Assembly: GCA_009694185.1 (NCBI GenBank)
Contig: SHVR01000006.1
Coordinates: 1 to 64,000 of the forward strand
Origin: Alphaproteobacteria bacterium
Lineage (GTDB): Bacteria > Pseudomonadota > Alphaproteobacteria > SHVR01
Length of the DNA stretch: 64,000 nucleotides
Direction: 5' to 3'
Of this stretch, positions 17,916-25,592 are shown piece after piece. Position 1 is the first letter of the stretch; each line of letters starts with the position of its first letter. A program made the position numbers and the translations under genes. Under the pieces are notes generated by a model. It had not been told where the DNA came from. It worked only from the letters and a program-made list of their open reading frames with translations, and made no database searches.

Positions 17916-18166
17916 CGGGGCAACCCGCGTTCGTCGTACAGAAGCTCGCCGTGTTCGATCGACCGGTAAGGCTCCTTGAGCCGCGCGGCACAATCCTTGC
18001 CAATCGCGAGCAAGCGCTCCGCAAGGCTGCCCTTACGTTCGCCGCGCATCCGTTCGAGACGTTCGCGAACCGCTTCCGTGACCGCCGCCGTCAGGCTTTC
18101 CCCGGTGAGGCTGGCCAGTTCCCGCGCCAGGCGATGGGTTTCCTCGTTCTTGATGTTCAAGCCCAT
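17912..18166 (-). CDS. vapB: VapB-type antitoxin (Rv0623/PSK-like), module 1
   Basis: An 84-aa antitoxin. The N-terminus [40 protein letters not shown] is typical of the short PSK/Rv0623-type VapB family (ribbon-helix-helix-like), and the C-terminal half, including [10 protein letters not shown], would wrap the toxin. It overlaps vapC by 4 bp. A perfect 18-bp palindrome lies 18 bp upstream of the start and is the likely autoregulatory site. Confidence 0.9.
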   Translation of the reverse strand: MGLNIKNEETHRLARELASLTGESLTAAVTEAVRERLERMRGERKGSLAERLLAIGKDCAARLKEPYRSIEHGELLYDERGLPR

Positions 18167-18184
18167 CCTTATACCTTTCTACTA

Positions 18185-18224
18185 TAGAATGGTACCATTC
18201 TACCAACCGAGGAAAGTTCGTCAA
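18185..18224 (-). promoter_or_regulatory. promoter and perfect palindromic operator of VapBC module 1
   Basis: TAGAATGGTACCATTCTA (18185-18202) is a perfect 18-bp palindrome. Read on the minus strand, TTGACG (18224-18219), a 16-bp gap and TAGAAT (18202-18197) make a good promoter whose -10 box is the first third of the palindrome. A VapBC complex bound there would occlude RNA polymerase, which fits the conditional autorepression known for type II modules. Confidence 0.75.
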
Positions 18225-18271
18225 CTGAACCGCGCCGTCCTTTACGTGTTCGAGCCCCGCAGCCGGCCGGA

Positions 18272-18655
18272 TCAACGGATGATATCAATCTCGATGGGAA
18301 GCTTCAGTCTCATCCAGGCACGGTCACCGGTGATCGCCTTGACCTTCCGATGCCGCGCCAGAGCAAGGCATGCCCGATCGCCTAGCGATAGCCCCGCGGA
18401 TTTCGTGGTGGGCCGCAAGCTTGCCACCGCGCCAGCGGCGAGCGCATCGAATGCCACGACCTCGATATCCAGCTCCGCGAGCGCTGCCGCGGCATCGCTA
18501 TCCGACAAGCCACCGTCGGACAGGACCGTCAGCACCTCCGCCAGATTGACCGCGCTGATCACCGCTTCCTCAAGGAGCCCACGGACGACCTCGGCGCCTT
18601 TTTCGTCGTTCAGGAGGGCCAGCACGGCTGATGAATCGAGGATGACCTCAGTCAT
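18272..18655 (-). CDS. vapC: PIN-domain toxin, VapC type (module 2)
   Basis: A 127-aa PIN protein, distinct in sequence from module 1. It begins MTEVILDSSAVLALLNDEKG, with the first catalytic Asp in LDSSAV, Glu in VNLAEVL, and the later acidic pair in LSLGDRACLALA; ITGDRAW follows near residue 110. It overlaps the upstream antitoxin by 4 bp. The protein class is clear, the RNA target is unknown. Confidence 0.9.
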   Translation of the reverse strand: MTEVILDSSAVLALLNDEKGAEVVRGLLEEAVISAVNLAEVLTVLSDGGLSDSDAAAALAELDIEVVAFDALAAGAVASLRPTTKSAGLSLGDRACLALARHRKVKAITGDRAWMRLKLPIEIDIIR

Positions 18656-18903
18656 TCTTCGGCTTCGGCACGCCGCATTTGGATCAGCCGGTCGACCAGA
18701 CTAACGTCTTTCGGCACATGACGCCGGACCAAGGCCTGCGCGCGTTGAATGGCTCGTTCGAAAGACGACACGCGGATTTCCCCTTTATCGACCCTGACGA
18801 CGACCTCGTCGCCAACGGCGATGCCAAGGGCGCGCCGCTGGGCGGCGGGTAACACGATGCGCCCACCCGGGCCAACTTTGACACGATTTGACCGATTTGC
18901 CAC
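18652..18903 (-). CDS. vapB: AbrB/MazE-fold antitoxin, VapB type (module 2)
   Basis: An 83-aa antitoxin with an N-terminal SpoVT/AbrB swapped-hairpin DNA-binding domain (VKVGPGGRIVLPAAQRRALGIAVGDEVVVRV). The start is GTG 18903, preceded by GAGGTG. The two modules therefore use different antitoxin folds with the same toxin fold. TGTCACAT and ATGTGGCA, an imperfect inverted repeat separated by 8 bp, straddle the start codon and could be the operator. Confidence 0.9.
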   Translation of the reverse strand: MANRSNRVKVGPGGRIVLPAAQRRALGIAVGDEVVVRVDKGEIRVSSFERAIQRAQALVRRHVPKDVSLVDRLIQMRRAEAEE

Positions 18904-18976
18904 ATTTCACCTCATGTGACATCACGATACACGAGTGGCACACGGGCGGACAAGCCGATTATCCTGAACCGCCCCC

Positions 18977-19309
18977 TCAATCGACGATAAAGAGCTTGGC
19001 GCCCACTTCGGTCGAGGAGCGGTGCGGCGCGTCGCCCTGGTCCGAGACCTGATAGCTCATGCCGGGCAGAAGCGTGAACTTCCGCCCATCCTTGAGTTCG
19101 GTGTCGAGGACGCCATCCAGCACATAGAGGATATGGCCCTTGTCGCACCAATGGTCGGCGAGATAGCCCGGCGTATATTCCACCATGCGCACGCGCACAT
19201 TGCCCACATCGAGGGTGCGCCATATGGCCTTGCCGGTCTCGCCCGGATGCTCGCTCGGCACCACCGCGCTCCAATCGGTAATGGTGAAGGGAAAGTTTGG
19301 AATTTGCAT
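18977..19309 (-). CDS. small single-domain cupin protein
   Basis: A 110-aa cupin. The motif YLADHWCDKGHILYVLDGVLDTELKDG (about residues 48-74) is cupin motif 1 with an unusual DHWC in place of the HxH pair; it appears to match the DHCW-motif cupin group. LPGMSYQVSDQGDAPHRSSTE holds motif 2. Function of the group is unknown. The gene follows the aminotransferase on the same strand after 14 bp and may share its transcript. Confidence 0.8.
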   Translation of the reverse strand: MQIPNFPFTITDWSAVVPSEHPGETGKAIWRTLDVGNVRVRMVEYTPGYLADHWCDKGHILYVLDGVLDTELKDGRKFTLLPGMSYQVSDQGDAPHRSSTEVGAKLFIVD

Positions 19310-19323
19310 GGCACGCGCCCTTC

Positions 19324-20493
19324 CTAATTGGCGGTCTTGAGATAGTCGATAGCGGCCTGAGCGCCACCCGGCTTGTGCGGCACGCCCGCCCGCGCCAGGC
19401 CCATCTCGACGCCGGCCAGTGTGCCCATCAGCATCAGATCGTTGAAATCGCCGAGATGGCCGATGCGAAAGACCTTCTTGCTCACCTTGCCAAGCCCGTT
19501 GCCCAGCGAGAGGTTGAAGCGATCCAGCGTGGTGGCGCGGAACGCATCGGCGTCATGGCCGTCGGGCAAGCGCACGGCGGTCAGGCTGCTCGAATATTCC
19601 CGTGGCTCCATACATTGCACTTCGAGGCCCCAGGCGACGACGGCGCGCCGGGTCGCCTCGGCATGGCGGTCGTGGCGGGCAAAGACCGCCTCGAGACCCT
19701 CCTCCAGCAGCATAGCCATCGCCTCCTTCAGGCCATAGAGCAGGTTGGTCGCGGGCGTGTAGGGGAAGTAGCCCGTGGCGTTCGCCGTCAGCATCGCCTG
19801 CCAGTCCCAATAAGAGCGTGGCATGCGGGACAGCTTGCTGGCGGCGAGCGCTTTTTCGGAGATCGCGTTGAACGAGAGGCCGGGCGGCAGCATCAGCCCC
19901 TTCTGGGAGCCCGCCACCGTCACGTCGATGCCCCAGGCTTCGTGGCGATAGTCGATCGAGGCGAGCGAGGAAATGGTGTCCACCATCAGAAGCGTCGGAT
20001 GGCCGGCGCGGTCGATGGCCTGGCGCACCGCGGCGACGCGGCTCGCAACACCGGTCGAGGTCTCATTGTGGACGACGCACACCGCCTTGATGGCGTGCCC
20101 CTTGTCTTCGGCGAGCCTGGCCTCGACTTGGGCCGGATCGACACCATGGCGCCAATCGCCCGCCACCAGCTCCACCTGGAGGCCGAGGCGTTGGGCAAGC
20201 TCGCGCCAGAGGCTGGCGAAATGGCCGGTCTCGAACATCAGCACCTTGTCACCGGGCGAGAGCGTATTGACGAGCGCCGCCTCCCAGGCGCCGGTGCCGG
20301 ACGCCGGATAGATCACCACCGGCCCGCGCGTCCGGAAAATCTCCTTGAGCCCGGCCAGGAGTTCGCGGCCGAGCCGGCCGAAATCGGGCCCGCGATGATC
20401 CATGGTTGGCTTGTCGATAGCGCGGAGTATCCGGTCCGGCACATTGGTAGGGCCCGGAATTTGCAGGAAATGTCGTCCGCTCCCATGCGCCAT
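19324..20493 (-). CDS. class V aminotransferase, serine--glyoxylate / alanine--glyoxylate type
   Basis: A 389-aa PLP enzyme. Family signatures are IPGPTNVPDRILRAIDKPTMDHRGPDF at the N-terminus, VVHNETSTGVASRV near residue 140, DTISSLASIDYRHEAWGIDVTVAGSQKGLMLPPGL near 175-205 (PLP Asp, then SQKG with the Schiff-base Lys), and a small C-terminal domain. Serine--glyoxylate aminotransferase of the serine cycle or glyoxylate detoxification is the best guess. No other serine-cycle genes are in the window, so a catabolic role is as likely. Confidence 0.88.
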   Translation of the reverse strand: MAHGSGRHFLQIPGPTNVPDRILRAIDKPTMDHRGPDFGRLGRELLAGLKEIFRTRGPVVIYPASGTGAWEAALVNTLSPGDKVLMFETGHFASLWRELAQRLGLQVELVAGDWRHGVDPAQVEARLAEDKGHAIKAVCVVHNETSTGVASRVAAVRQAIDRAGHPTLLMVDTISSLASIDYRHEAWGIDVTVAGSQKGLMLPPGLSFNAISEKALAASKLSRMPRSYWDWQAMLTANATGYFPYTPATNLLYGLKEAMAMLLEEGLEAVFARHDRHAEATRRAVVAWGLEVQCMEPREYSSSLTAVRLPDGHDADAFRATTLDRFNLSLGNGLGKVSKKVFRIGHLGDFNDLMLMGTLAGVEMGLARAGVPHKPGGAQAAIDYLKTAN

Positions 20494-20621
20494 CGCGCCG
20501 CCTCCAATTCCCGAATGAGGGGCGGATTGTATCGCTGGCGAGCCCGCCGGTCACCGCCGTTCGCAAAGCGGGCTTTGCGGTTGCGGCGCGGCGAGGACGC
20601 CCCAATAACTGGTGCCGCCGC

Positions 20622-20822
20622 GCGGACGCGGGCCTTGACGACGCGCGGCTGCACGATCTGCGCCCCGGCAAGGCCGCGCACACGCTGGAAATAGCTTTGC
20701 GCATCGAAAAGGCGTTTGGCCCCGATATCGACCACCTTCTGCGCATGCAGCTCGCCTACGACGTGGCGGAAACGCGGCGCCACTCGCGCGACCTCGGCGC
20801 CAAGCGGTTTGTCGCGGCCTGA
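20622..20822 (+). pseudogene. truncated HigA-like antitoxin fragment
   Basis: One plus-strand frame, too short for the track, reads [29 protein letters not shown] and ends at TGA 20820-20822. This is the conserved C-terminal half of HigA-family antidote proteins (XRE-type helix-turn-helix). The N-terminal half and start codon are missing, the segment before it ([15 protein letters not shown]) is eroded, and no higB toxin remains nearby. It is best called a remnant. Confidence 0.6.
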
Positions 20823-20832
20823 TGGTTGCAGG

Positions 20833-21045
20833 CACGAAGACGAGGAAGCAGACCAGGATGTGGGCCTGGACGCGGTCGGCGGGCTGATGCCAGATCGGGC
20901 GGACGCGCGGCTGATCTTTCTGGATGCGAAAGGCGGCCTCGGCTTGGGTGAGCTGGATGTAGGCCTTCCACAGCTCGGCATCGCTCCAGTCGGTGATGTT
21001 CGAGCGCGGCAGATAAGCGCCCTCGGAGAGCGCCCGCAATGCGAC
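20833..21045 (-). mobile_element. IS1634-type (IS4 superfamily) transposase remnant
   Basis: The minus-strand frame reads [24 protein letters not shown], then [22 protein letters not shown] and [14 protein letters not shown]. This is the well-conserved C-terminal catalytic region of IS1634-type transposases, including the E...K segment. Homology stops abruptly at 20833, where VLWKTLE would normally follow, and the sequence runs into the opposite-strand higA fragment. There is no N-terminal part and I see no terminal inverted repeats, so it is dead. Confidence 0.72.
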
Positions 21046-21235
21046 AGCGCCGATCGTCGGGGGCGGCCCCGCCCGTCCGCCTCGACGATGCCGCGGCCGA
21101 TCTCGTCGCCGCCCTGACCCCCATTGACCTCGGCGCCATCGTCGACCAATTACGGGTCACCCGGCTTGGCCGGGCGCCGGGCGTTGGCTAGTCTCCCGGT
21201 CGGCCGGATGCCCGCCGTTTGAGAGGGAGAAGTAC

Positions 21236-22399
21236 GTGAAGACCTCATTGTTCTACCTGCCGTCGATCGGCAGCAAGGTCGAGATCGAGGCCGGAATGGC
21301 CGCCATGCGCGGCGACCTTTATCAGCGCATGCTGGCGGAACTGACCGAGCAGGCGAAGCTCGCCGATGGGCTCGGCTACGATTCGATCAGCTTCACCGAG
21401 CATCATTTCCACATCGAAGGCTTCGAGATATCCAACAACCCGGTTCTGCTCGACCTCTATATTGCCATGCAGACTCAACGCATCCGGGTCGGCCAGCTCG
21501 GCATCGTGCTGCCGGCGAGCAATCCCATTCGCGTCGCCGAGGACATCGCCATGCTCGACCATATGAGCGGCGGGCGCGCCTGCGCCGGCTTCGCGCGCGG
21601 CTATCAGCGCCGCTGGGTCGACGTGATGGCGCAGCAGACCCATGGCATTCATGGGGCACTCCCCCACCAGCATGACGCCATCGACGCCGCCAACCGCGCC
21701 GCCTTCGAGGAATGCTTCGAGATCATCATCAAGGCCTGGACCGAGGAGATGCTGTCCTTCCAGGGCAAATATTGGCGCATACCGCCCGGCGAAACCCCCT
21801 GGCACCTGGATGCCACCATGCGCTACGGCAAGGGCGTGGAAGGCGGCATGCTGAAGTCGGTCGGCGTCGTGCCGAAGCCCTTGCAGAAGCCGCACCCGCC
21901 GATCTTCCAGCCCTTCGCCTCCTCGGAGCGCAGCATCCGCTGGTGCGCCAAGAACGGTGTCACGGCGGTCCTGCCGCCCATGCACGCCAAGCTCGAGGCC
22001 AACCTCTATCGGGTCTACCAGGAGGAATCCGGCCGGCCATTGGGCGACGGCGTCGGTCTCCTGCGCGACGTCATCATCGCCGAGAGCGACGCCGAAGCGC
22101 GCCGGATCTGGATGGATTCCTCGGTCTTCTGCGGTTCCGCCTGGTTCGAGCCCTTCGGCTTCCGCCAGGGCATGCTCGATCCCGAGACCGGCGAGCGGCC
22201 CAGCGTCGAGGAAGTGATCGAACAGGGTTACGCGCTGGTCGGCACGGTCGACACGGTGACCCGCCAGCTCGAGCGGGTCATGAAGCGCCTGCCCGTGCAA
22301 TGGCTTTTCGCCTGGACCCACAATGGCTTGATCCCGCACAAGACATTGATGCAGTCGATGGAGGCCTATTGGACCAAAGTGCTGCCGCGTGTGAGCTGA
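21236..22399 (+). CDS. LLM-class flavin-dependent oxidoreductase (luciferase-like monooxygenase)
   Basis: A 387-aa TIM-barrel flavoprotein. SISFTEHHFHIEGFEISNNPVL near residue 60 and RVGQLGIVLPASNPIRVAEDIAMLDHMSGGRACAGFARGY near 95-130 are typical of the bacterial luciferase family. The start is GTG 21236, behind a GAGAGGGAGAAG leader. Substrate unknown; family members oxidise aldehydes, sulfonates, amines and many xenobiotics with FMNH2. The polysaccharide genes that follow on the same strand after 10 bp look functionally unrelated. Confidence 0.88.
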   Translation: MKTSLFYLPSIGSKVEIEAGMAAMRGDLYQRMLAELTEQAKLADGLGYDSISFTEHHFHIEGFEISNNPVLLDLYIAMQTQRIRVGQLGIVLPASNPIRVAEDIAMLDHMSGGRACAGFARGYQRRWVDVMAQQTHGIHGALPHQHDAIDAANRAAFEECFEIIIKAWTEEMLSFQGKYWRIPPGETPWHLDATMRYGKGVEGGMLKSVGVVPKPLQKPHPPIFQPFASSERSIRWCAKNGVTAVLPPMHAKLEANLYRVYQEESGRPLGDGVGLLRDVIIAESDAEARRIWMDSSVFCGSAWFEPFGFRQGMLDPETGERPSVEEVIEQGYALVGTVDTVTRQLERVMKRLPVQWLFAWTHNGLIPHKTLMQSMEAYWTKVLPRVS

Positions 22400-22409
22400 A
22401 CGACGCGCC

Positions 22410-23438
22410 ATGGCCTGGACCCTTCTCTTTGTGGCGGCGGTGGCGAGCTATGGTGCCACCCGCGTGGCACTCCATTACCTGATCGAGGTGCTGCGACGCC
22501 GGGCGATCCTCGACCGTCCGAACGAGCGCTCGAGCCATCGGGTGGCAACGCCGAGGGGCGGCGGCATCGCCGTCATCGGCGTGACCGCCATCGTCTGGCT
22601 GGCGGCGGGCACGTCCGCCGGCGCCCCTTGGACCGTCCTCGCCGTGGTCGGGCCGGCGCTGGCGCTGGCATGTCTTTCCTGGTTCGACGACCGGCGCGGG
22701 TTGCCGATCTGGCTCCGCCTCGCGGCGCAATTCGTGGCGGTCGGTGGCGGGTTGTTGCTGTTGGCGGGCGAGGGGTCGTTCATGGGCGGCTGGCTGCCGC
22801 CGATGGTGGAGATCGTCGCCGCCGGCTTGCTCTGGGTCTGGTTCATCAATCTCTTCAATTTCATGGACGGCATCGACGGCATTGCCGGCGTGGAGAGCGT
22901 GGTCCTCGGCGGCGGCATTCTGGTGGTTGTTCTGGTTGCCGGCGCCGATCCCCGGCTCGGGCTTGTGGCGGCGATTCCGGCCGCCGCGGCGCTCGCATTC
23001 CTGGCGCGCAACTGGCCGCCCGCCCAGATCTTCCTCGGTGACGTTGGCAGCGTGCCCTTGGGCTATCTCTTTGGCTTCCTGCTGCTTTGGCTGGCGCGCG
23101 AGGGTCACGCGGCGGCGGCATTGCTGCTGCCGCTCTATTATCTGGTGGACGCGACCGTCACTTTGCTCGCCCGCCTGGGCCGCGGCGAGCGCGTCTGGCA
23201 GGCGCACCGCCAGCATTTCTACCAGCAGGCGGCGCGCCGGTTCGCGAGCCACGCCCGGCCGGTCGTCTGGATCGCCGCCCTGAATGCCGTTCTGATCCTG
23301 CTGGCGGTGGCGAGCGCCCTCCACCCCGTCGCCCTCTGGCCATGCGTGGCGCTTGGGGCTGGGCTGGTGGGCGCCCTTCTGTGGTACTTTGCCGAAATGC
23401 CGCAGCCCACGCGAAAGACCCCCGTGAATGGCGACTGA
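22410..23438 (+). CDS. WecA/WbpL-type polyprenyl-phosphate sugar-1-phosphate transferase
   Basis: A 342-aa integral membrane enzyme of the MraY/WecA superfamily. It transfers a sugar-1-phosphate from a UDP-sugar to undecaprenyl phosphate to start glycan assembly. Diagnostic segments: RPNERSSHRVATPRGGG near residue 35, FDDRRGLPIWLRLAAQ near 92, NLFNFMDGIDGIAGVE near 150 (catalytic Asp-rich loop) and FLGDVGSVPLGYLFG near 208. About ten hydrophobic helices are present. It overlaps the following dehydratase gene by 11 bp, so the two form one functional unit. Confidence 0.9.
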   Translation: MAWTLLFVAAVASYGATRVALHYLIEVLRRRAILDRPNERSSHRVATPRGGGIAVIGVTAIVWLAAGTSAGAPWTVLAVVGPALALACLSWFDDRRGLPIWLRLAAQFVAVGGGLLLLAGEGSFMGGWLPPMVEIVAAGLLWVWFINLFNFMDGIDGIAGVESVVLGGGILVVVLVAGADPRLGLVAAIPAAAALAFLARNWPPAQIFLGDVGSVPLGYLFGFLLLWLAREGHAAAALLLPLYYLVDATVTLLARLGRGERVWQAHRQHFYQQAARRFASHARPVVWIAALNAVLILLAVASALHPVALWPCVALGAGLVGALLWYFAEMPQPTRKTPVNGD

Positions 23439-25359
23439 GCGCTCGCGCCGCCCTCTGAATGGCCGCATCGCAGCCGTGGCGCTGCACGACCTGGTGATGG
23501 CGACACTCTCGGTGGAATTCGCGCTGGCACTCCGCTTTGCCTTCGAGGAACCCGGACCGCCGCCGCTCCACCACTGGTATGCCTCGCTGACCTTCCTGCT
23601 GGTCTCGGCCGGGGTTTTCTGGTGGACGGGCTTGTTTCGTGGCATGTGGCAATATGCCTCGCTCGGCGATTTCATGGCCATCCTCAAGGCCGTCTCGCTC
23701 GCCATCCTGATCTCGCTGCCGATCCTCTTTCTGGCGACGCGCCTCGTCGAGTTTCCGCGCAGCGTGCCGTTCATCCAATGGCCGCTTCTGGTCGTGATGC
23801 TGGCCGGCCCGCGCATGCTGTATCGCCTCTGGCGGGGTGGCACGCTCCGGCAGGCTTTCGAGCGGGTCGACGATCGTAGCGTGCCCGTCCTCTTGGTGGG
23901 CGCGGGTCCGGCGGCCGAGACCTTCATCCGCGAGATGCATGGCCGCCGCCAGCCGCCCTATCGGGCCGTCGCACTCGTCGACAACAAGGAAAACCGCATC
24001 GGCCGCGACATTCACGGTGTCCGGGTCATGGGCGACGTGGCGGCCGTGGAGGCTGTGGTCGAGCGCCTGGCGCGCGCCGATCGCAAGCCCCGCCGGCTGA
24101 TCCTGACCGACGACCGGGTGGACGGCGCCGAGGTGCGCCGGCTGCTCGACATGGCGGACCGGCTCGGTCTTACCCTGGCGCGGCTGCCGCGCCTCACCGA
24201 CCTCGAGGCGGGCGAGGGTGCTGGGAGCGAGCCCCGGCCGATCGACGTGGTCGACCTCCTGGGCCGGCCGCAAAAGGTGCTTGACCGTGACGCCATGCGC
24301 CGGCTGATCGAGGGCCGCCGGGTGCTGGTCACCGGTGCCGGGGGCACGATCGGCGGCGAGCTATGCCGCCAGATCGCCGAGCTGGGCCCAGCCGACATCA
24401 CGCTCTTCGACAATGGCGAGCACCATCTCTATCTGATCGACCTCGAATTGAGCGAGTCCTTTCCCGAGCTTCGCCGCGTAGCGTATCTGGGGGACGTGCG
24501 CGATGGCCGGCGTCTCGATGAGGTCTTCCGCCGGGCGCGGCCGGAACTCGTCTTCCACGCCGCCGCCTACAAGCATGTACCGCTGGTCGAAGCCAATCCG
24601 GCCGAGGCGCTGCTGACCAACGCCGTTGGCACAAGGCGCGTGGCCGATGCCTGCCTCGCGCATGGCGTCGCCGTCATGGTGCTGATCTCGACCGACAAGG
24701 CGGTCAACCCGGCCGGCATCATGGGGGCTTCCAAGCGCGTGGCCGAGATGATCGCCCAGGCGCTCGACGTGGCGCGCAACGACGCGGCCGACGCGGGCAC
24801 GCGGTTCGTCACGGTGCGCTTCGGCAATGTGCTGGGCTCGGCCGGATCGGTGGTACCGCTTTTTCAGCGCCAGCTTGCCCGCGGCGGGCCGCTTACCGTC
24901 ACCCATCCCGACGTGTCGCGCTATTTCATGACCCAGCGCGAGGCGGTCGAGCTGATCCTGCAAGCCGCCGCGATGCCGGAGACGGCGGCGGAGGCCGGCC
25001 GGATCTATGTGCTCGACATGGGCGAGCCGGTGCGCATCCAGGACTTGGCCCGGCAGATGATCCGCCTCGCCGGGCGCCGGCCCGACGTGGACGTGCGCAT
25101 CGCTTTCACCGGGCTTCGGCCCGGCGAGAAGCTGAACGAGGAACTCCGCCACGCCGGCGAGCGGCCAAGCCCGAGCGGCACGTCCGGCATTCTCGTCGCC
25201 CAACCCCGGTTCGTGGACCGGGAGCGGCTCTACACGCTGCTCGGCGAATTGGAAGCGGCGGCTCAGTGCCGCGACGAGCCCCGCTTCAGGGCTCTGGTGG
25301 GCACCCTGGTGCCGGAACTCCAGCCCGCCAACACGGGCGGCCAGAGGGCGGCGCGATAA
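23428..25359 (+). CDS. FlaA1/CapD/WbpM-type nucleoside-diphosphate-sugar dehydratase (membrane-anchored)
   Basis: A 643-aa protein with four N-terminal membrane helices, a Rossmann-like middle region (VPVLLVGAGPAAETFIREM near 155) and a C-terminal short-chain dehydratase/epimerase domain (VLVTGAGGTIGGELCRQIAEL near 295). The active site reads STDKAVNPAGIMGASK: the usual Tyr is Met, the SMK triad known for WbpM-type UDP-GlcNAc 4,6-dehydratases. SAGSVVPLFQRQLARGG and HPDVSRYFMT are also family-typical. With the overlapping WecA-like gene it would make and load the first amino sugar of a surface glycan. Confidence 0.92.
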   Translation: MATERSRRPLNGRIAAVALHDLVMATLSVEFALALRFAFEEPGPPPLHHWYASLTFLLVSAGVFWWTGLFRGMWQYASLGDFMAILKAVSLAILISLPILFLATRLVEFPRSVPFIQWPLLVVMLAGPRMLYRLWRGGTLRQAFERVDDRSVPVLLVGAGPAAETFIREMHGRRQPPYRAVALVDNKENRIGRDIHGVRVMGDVAAVEAVVERLARADRKPRRLILTDDRVDGAEVRRLLDMADRLGLTLARLPRLTDLEAGEGAGSEPRPIDVVDLLGRPQKVLDRDAMRRLIEGRRVLVTGAGGTIGGELCRQIAELGPADITLFDNGEHHLYLIDLELSESFPELRRVAYLGDVRDGRRLDEVFRRARPELVFHAAAYKHVPLVEANPAEALLTNAVGTRRVADACLAHGVAVMVLISTDKAVNPAGIMGASKRVAEMIAQALDVARNDAADAGTRFVTVRFGNVLGSAGSVVPLFQRQLARGGPLTVTHPDVSRYFMTQREAVELILQAAAMPETAAEAGRIYVLDMGEPVRIQDLARQMIRLAGRRPDVDVRIAFTGLRPGEKLNEELRHAGERPSPSGTSGILVAQPRFVDRERLYTLLGELEAAAQCRDEPRFRALVGTLVPELQPANTGGQRAAR

Positions 25360-25379
25360 ATCCGGTCGCTGACGGCCGT

Positions 25380-25592
25380 TCAGTCGGTGCTGTCACTATC
25401 GGTGCTGTCACTATCGCTGCTACTGCTATCGCCGCTGTCGCGGCTGTTGTCGTCGGTGCTGGAGGCCATGCTGATGAGGGTGTCGACGTCATAACCCTCG
25501 CTTAAGAACTCCGAGTCCGACCGCCGCGCTCGCCACTTGGCCTTGATCCAGTCGATCAGCGTGCCGTCGAAAATCGCTGTGACCCCGCTCAT
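25380..25592 (-). CDS. small acidic hypothetical protein with Ser/Asp tail
   Basis: A 70-aa ORF from ATG 25592, preceded by GGGAGGG and overlapping the amidohydrolase stop by ATGA, so it is probably translated by coupling. The track shows it only as the end of a longer ORF. Residues 1-30 are ordinary (MSGVTAIFDGTLIDWIKAKWRARR), and the C-terminal 25 are almost all Ser, Asp and Thr (SSSSDSDSTDSDSTD), encoded by a short imperfect repeat (TCGGTGCTGTCACTA on the plus strand). Not recognised. The good ribosome site and coupling argue for a real product; the low-complexity tail argues for caution. Confidence 0.55.
   Translation of the reverse strand: MSGVTAIFDGTLIDWIKAKWRARRSDSEFLSEGYDVDTLISMASSTDDNSRDSGDSSSSDSDSTDSDSTD

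Larger units (their letters stand above)
20494..21235. other. 742-bp scar region without an intact gene
   Basis: No complete gene lies here. It holds a truncated higA-like fragment on the plus strand, a truncated IS1634-type transposase fragment on the minus strand, and an open plus-strand frame (about 21066-21191) ending [16 protein letters not shown] that may be the 3' stub of a disrupted gene. The junctions suggest insertion followed by deletion. The last 45 bp form the leader of the luciferase-like gene. Confidence 0.6.

Noticed and set aside
19297-20694. 465-aa plus-strand ORF opposite the aminotransferase
   Set aside because: It is the antisense of a class V aminotransferase with intact PLP motifs; only its last part touches the higA remnant, and that is in a different frame.
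22278-23927. 549-aa minus-strand ORF opposite the WecA-like and WbpM-like genes
   Set aside because: Antisense shadow: low-complexity composition and no recognisable domain, while the plus strand carries complete signature motifs.
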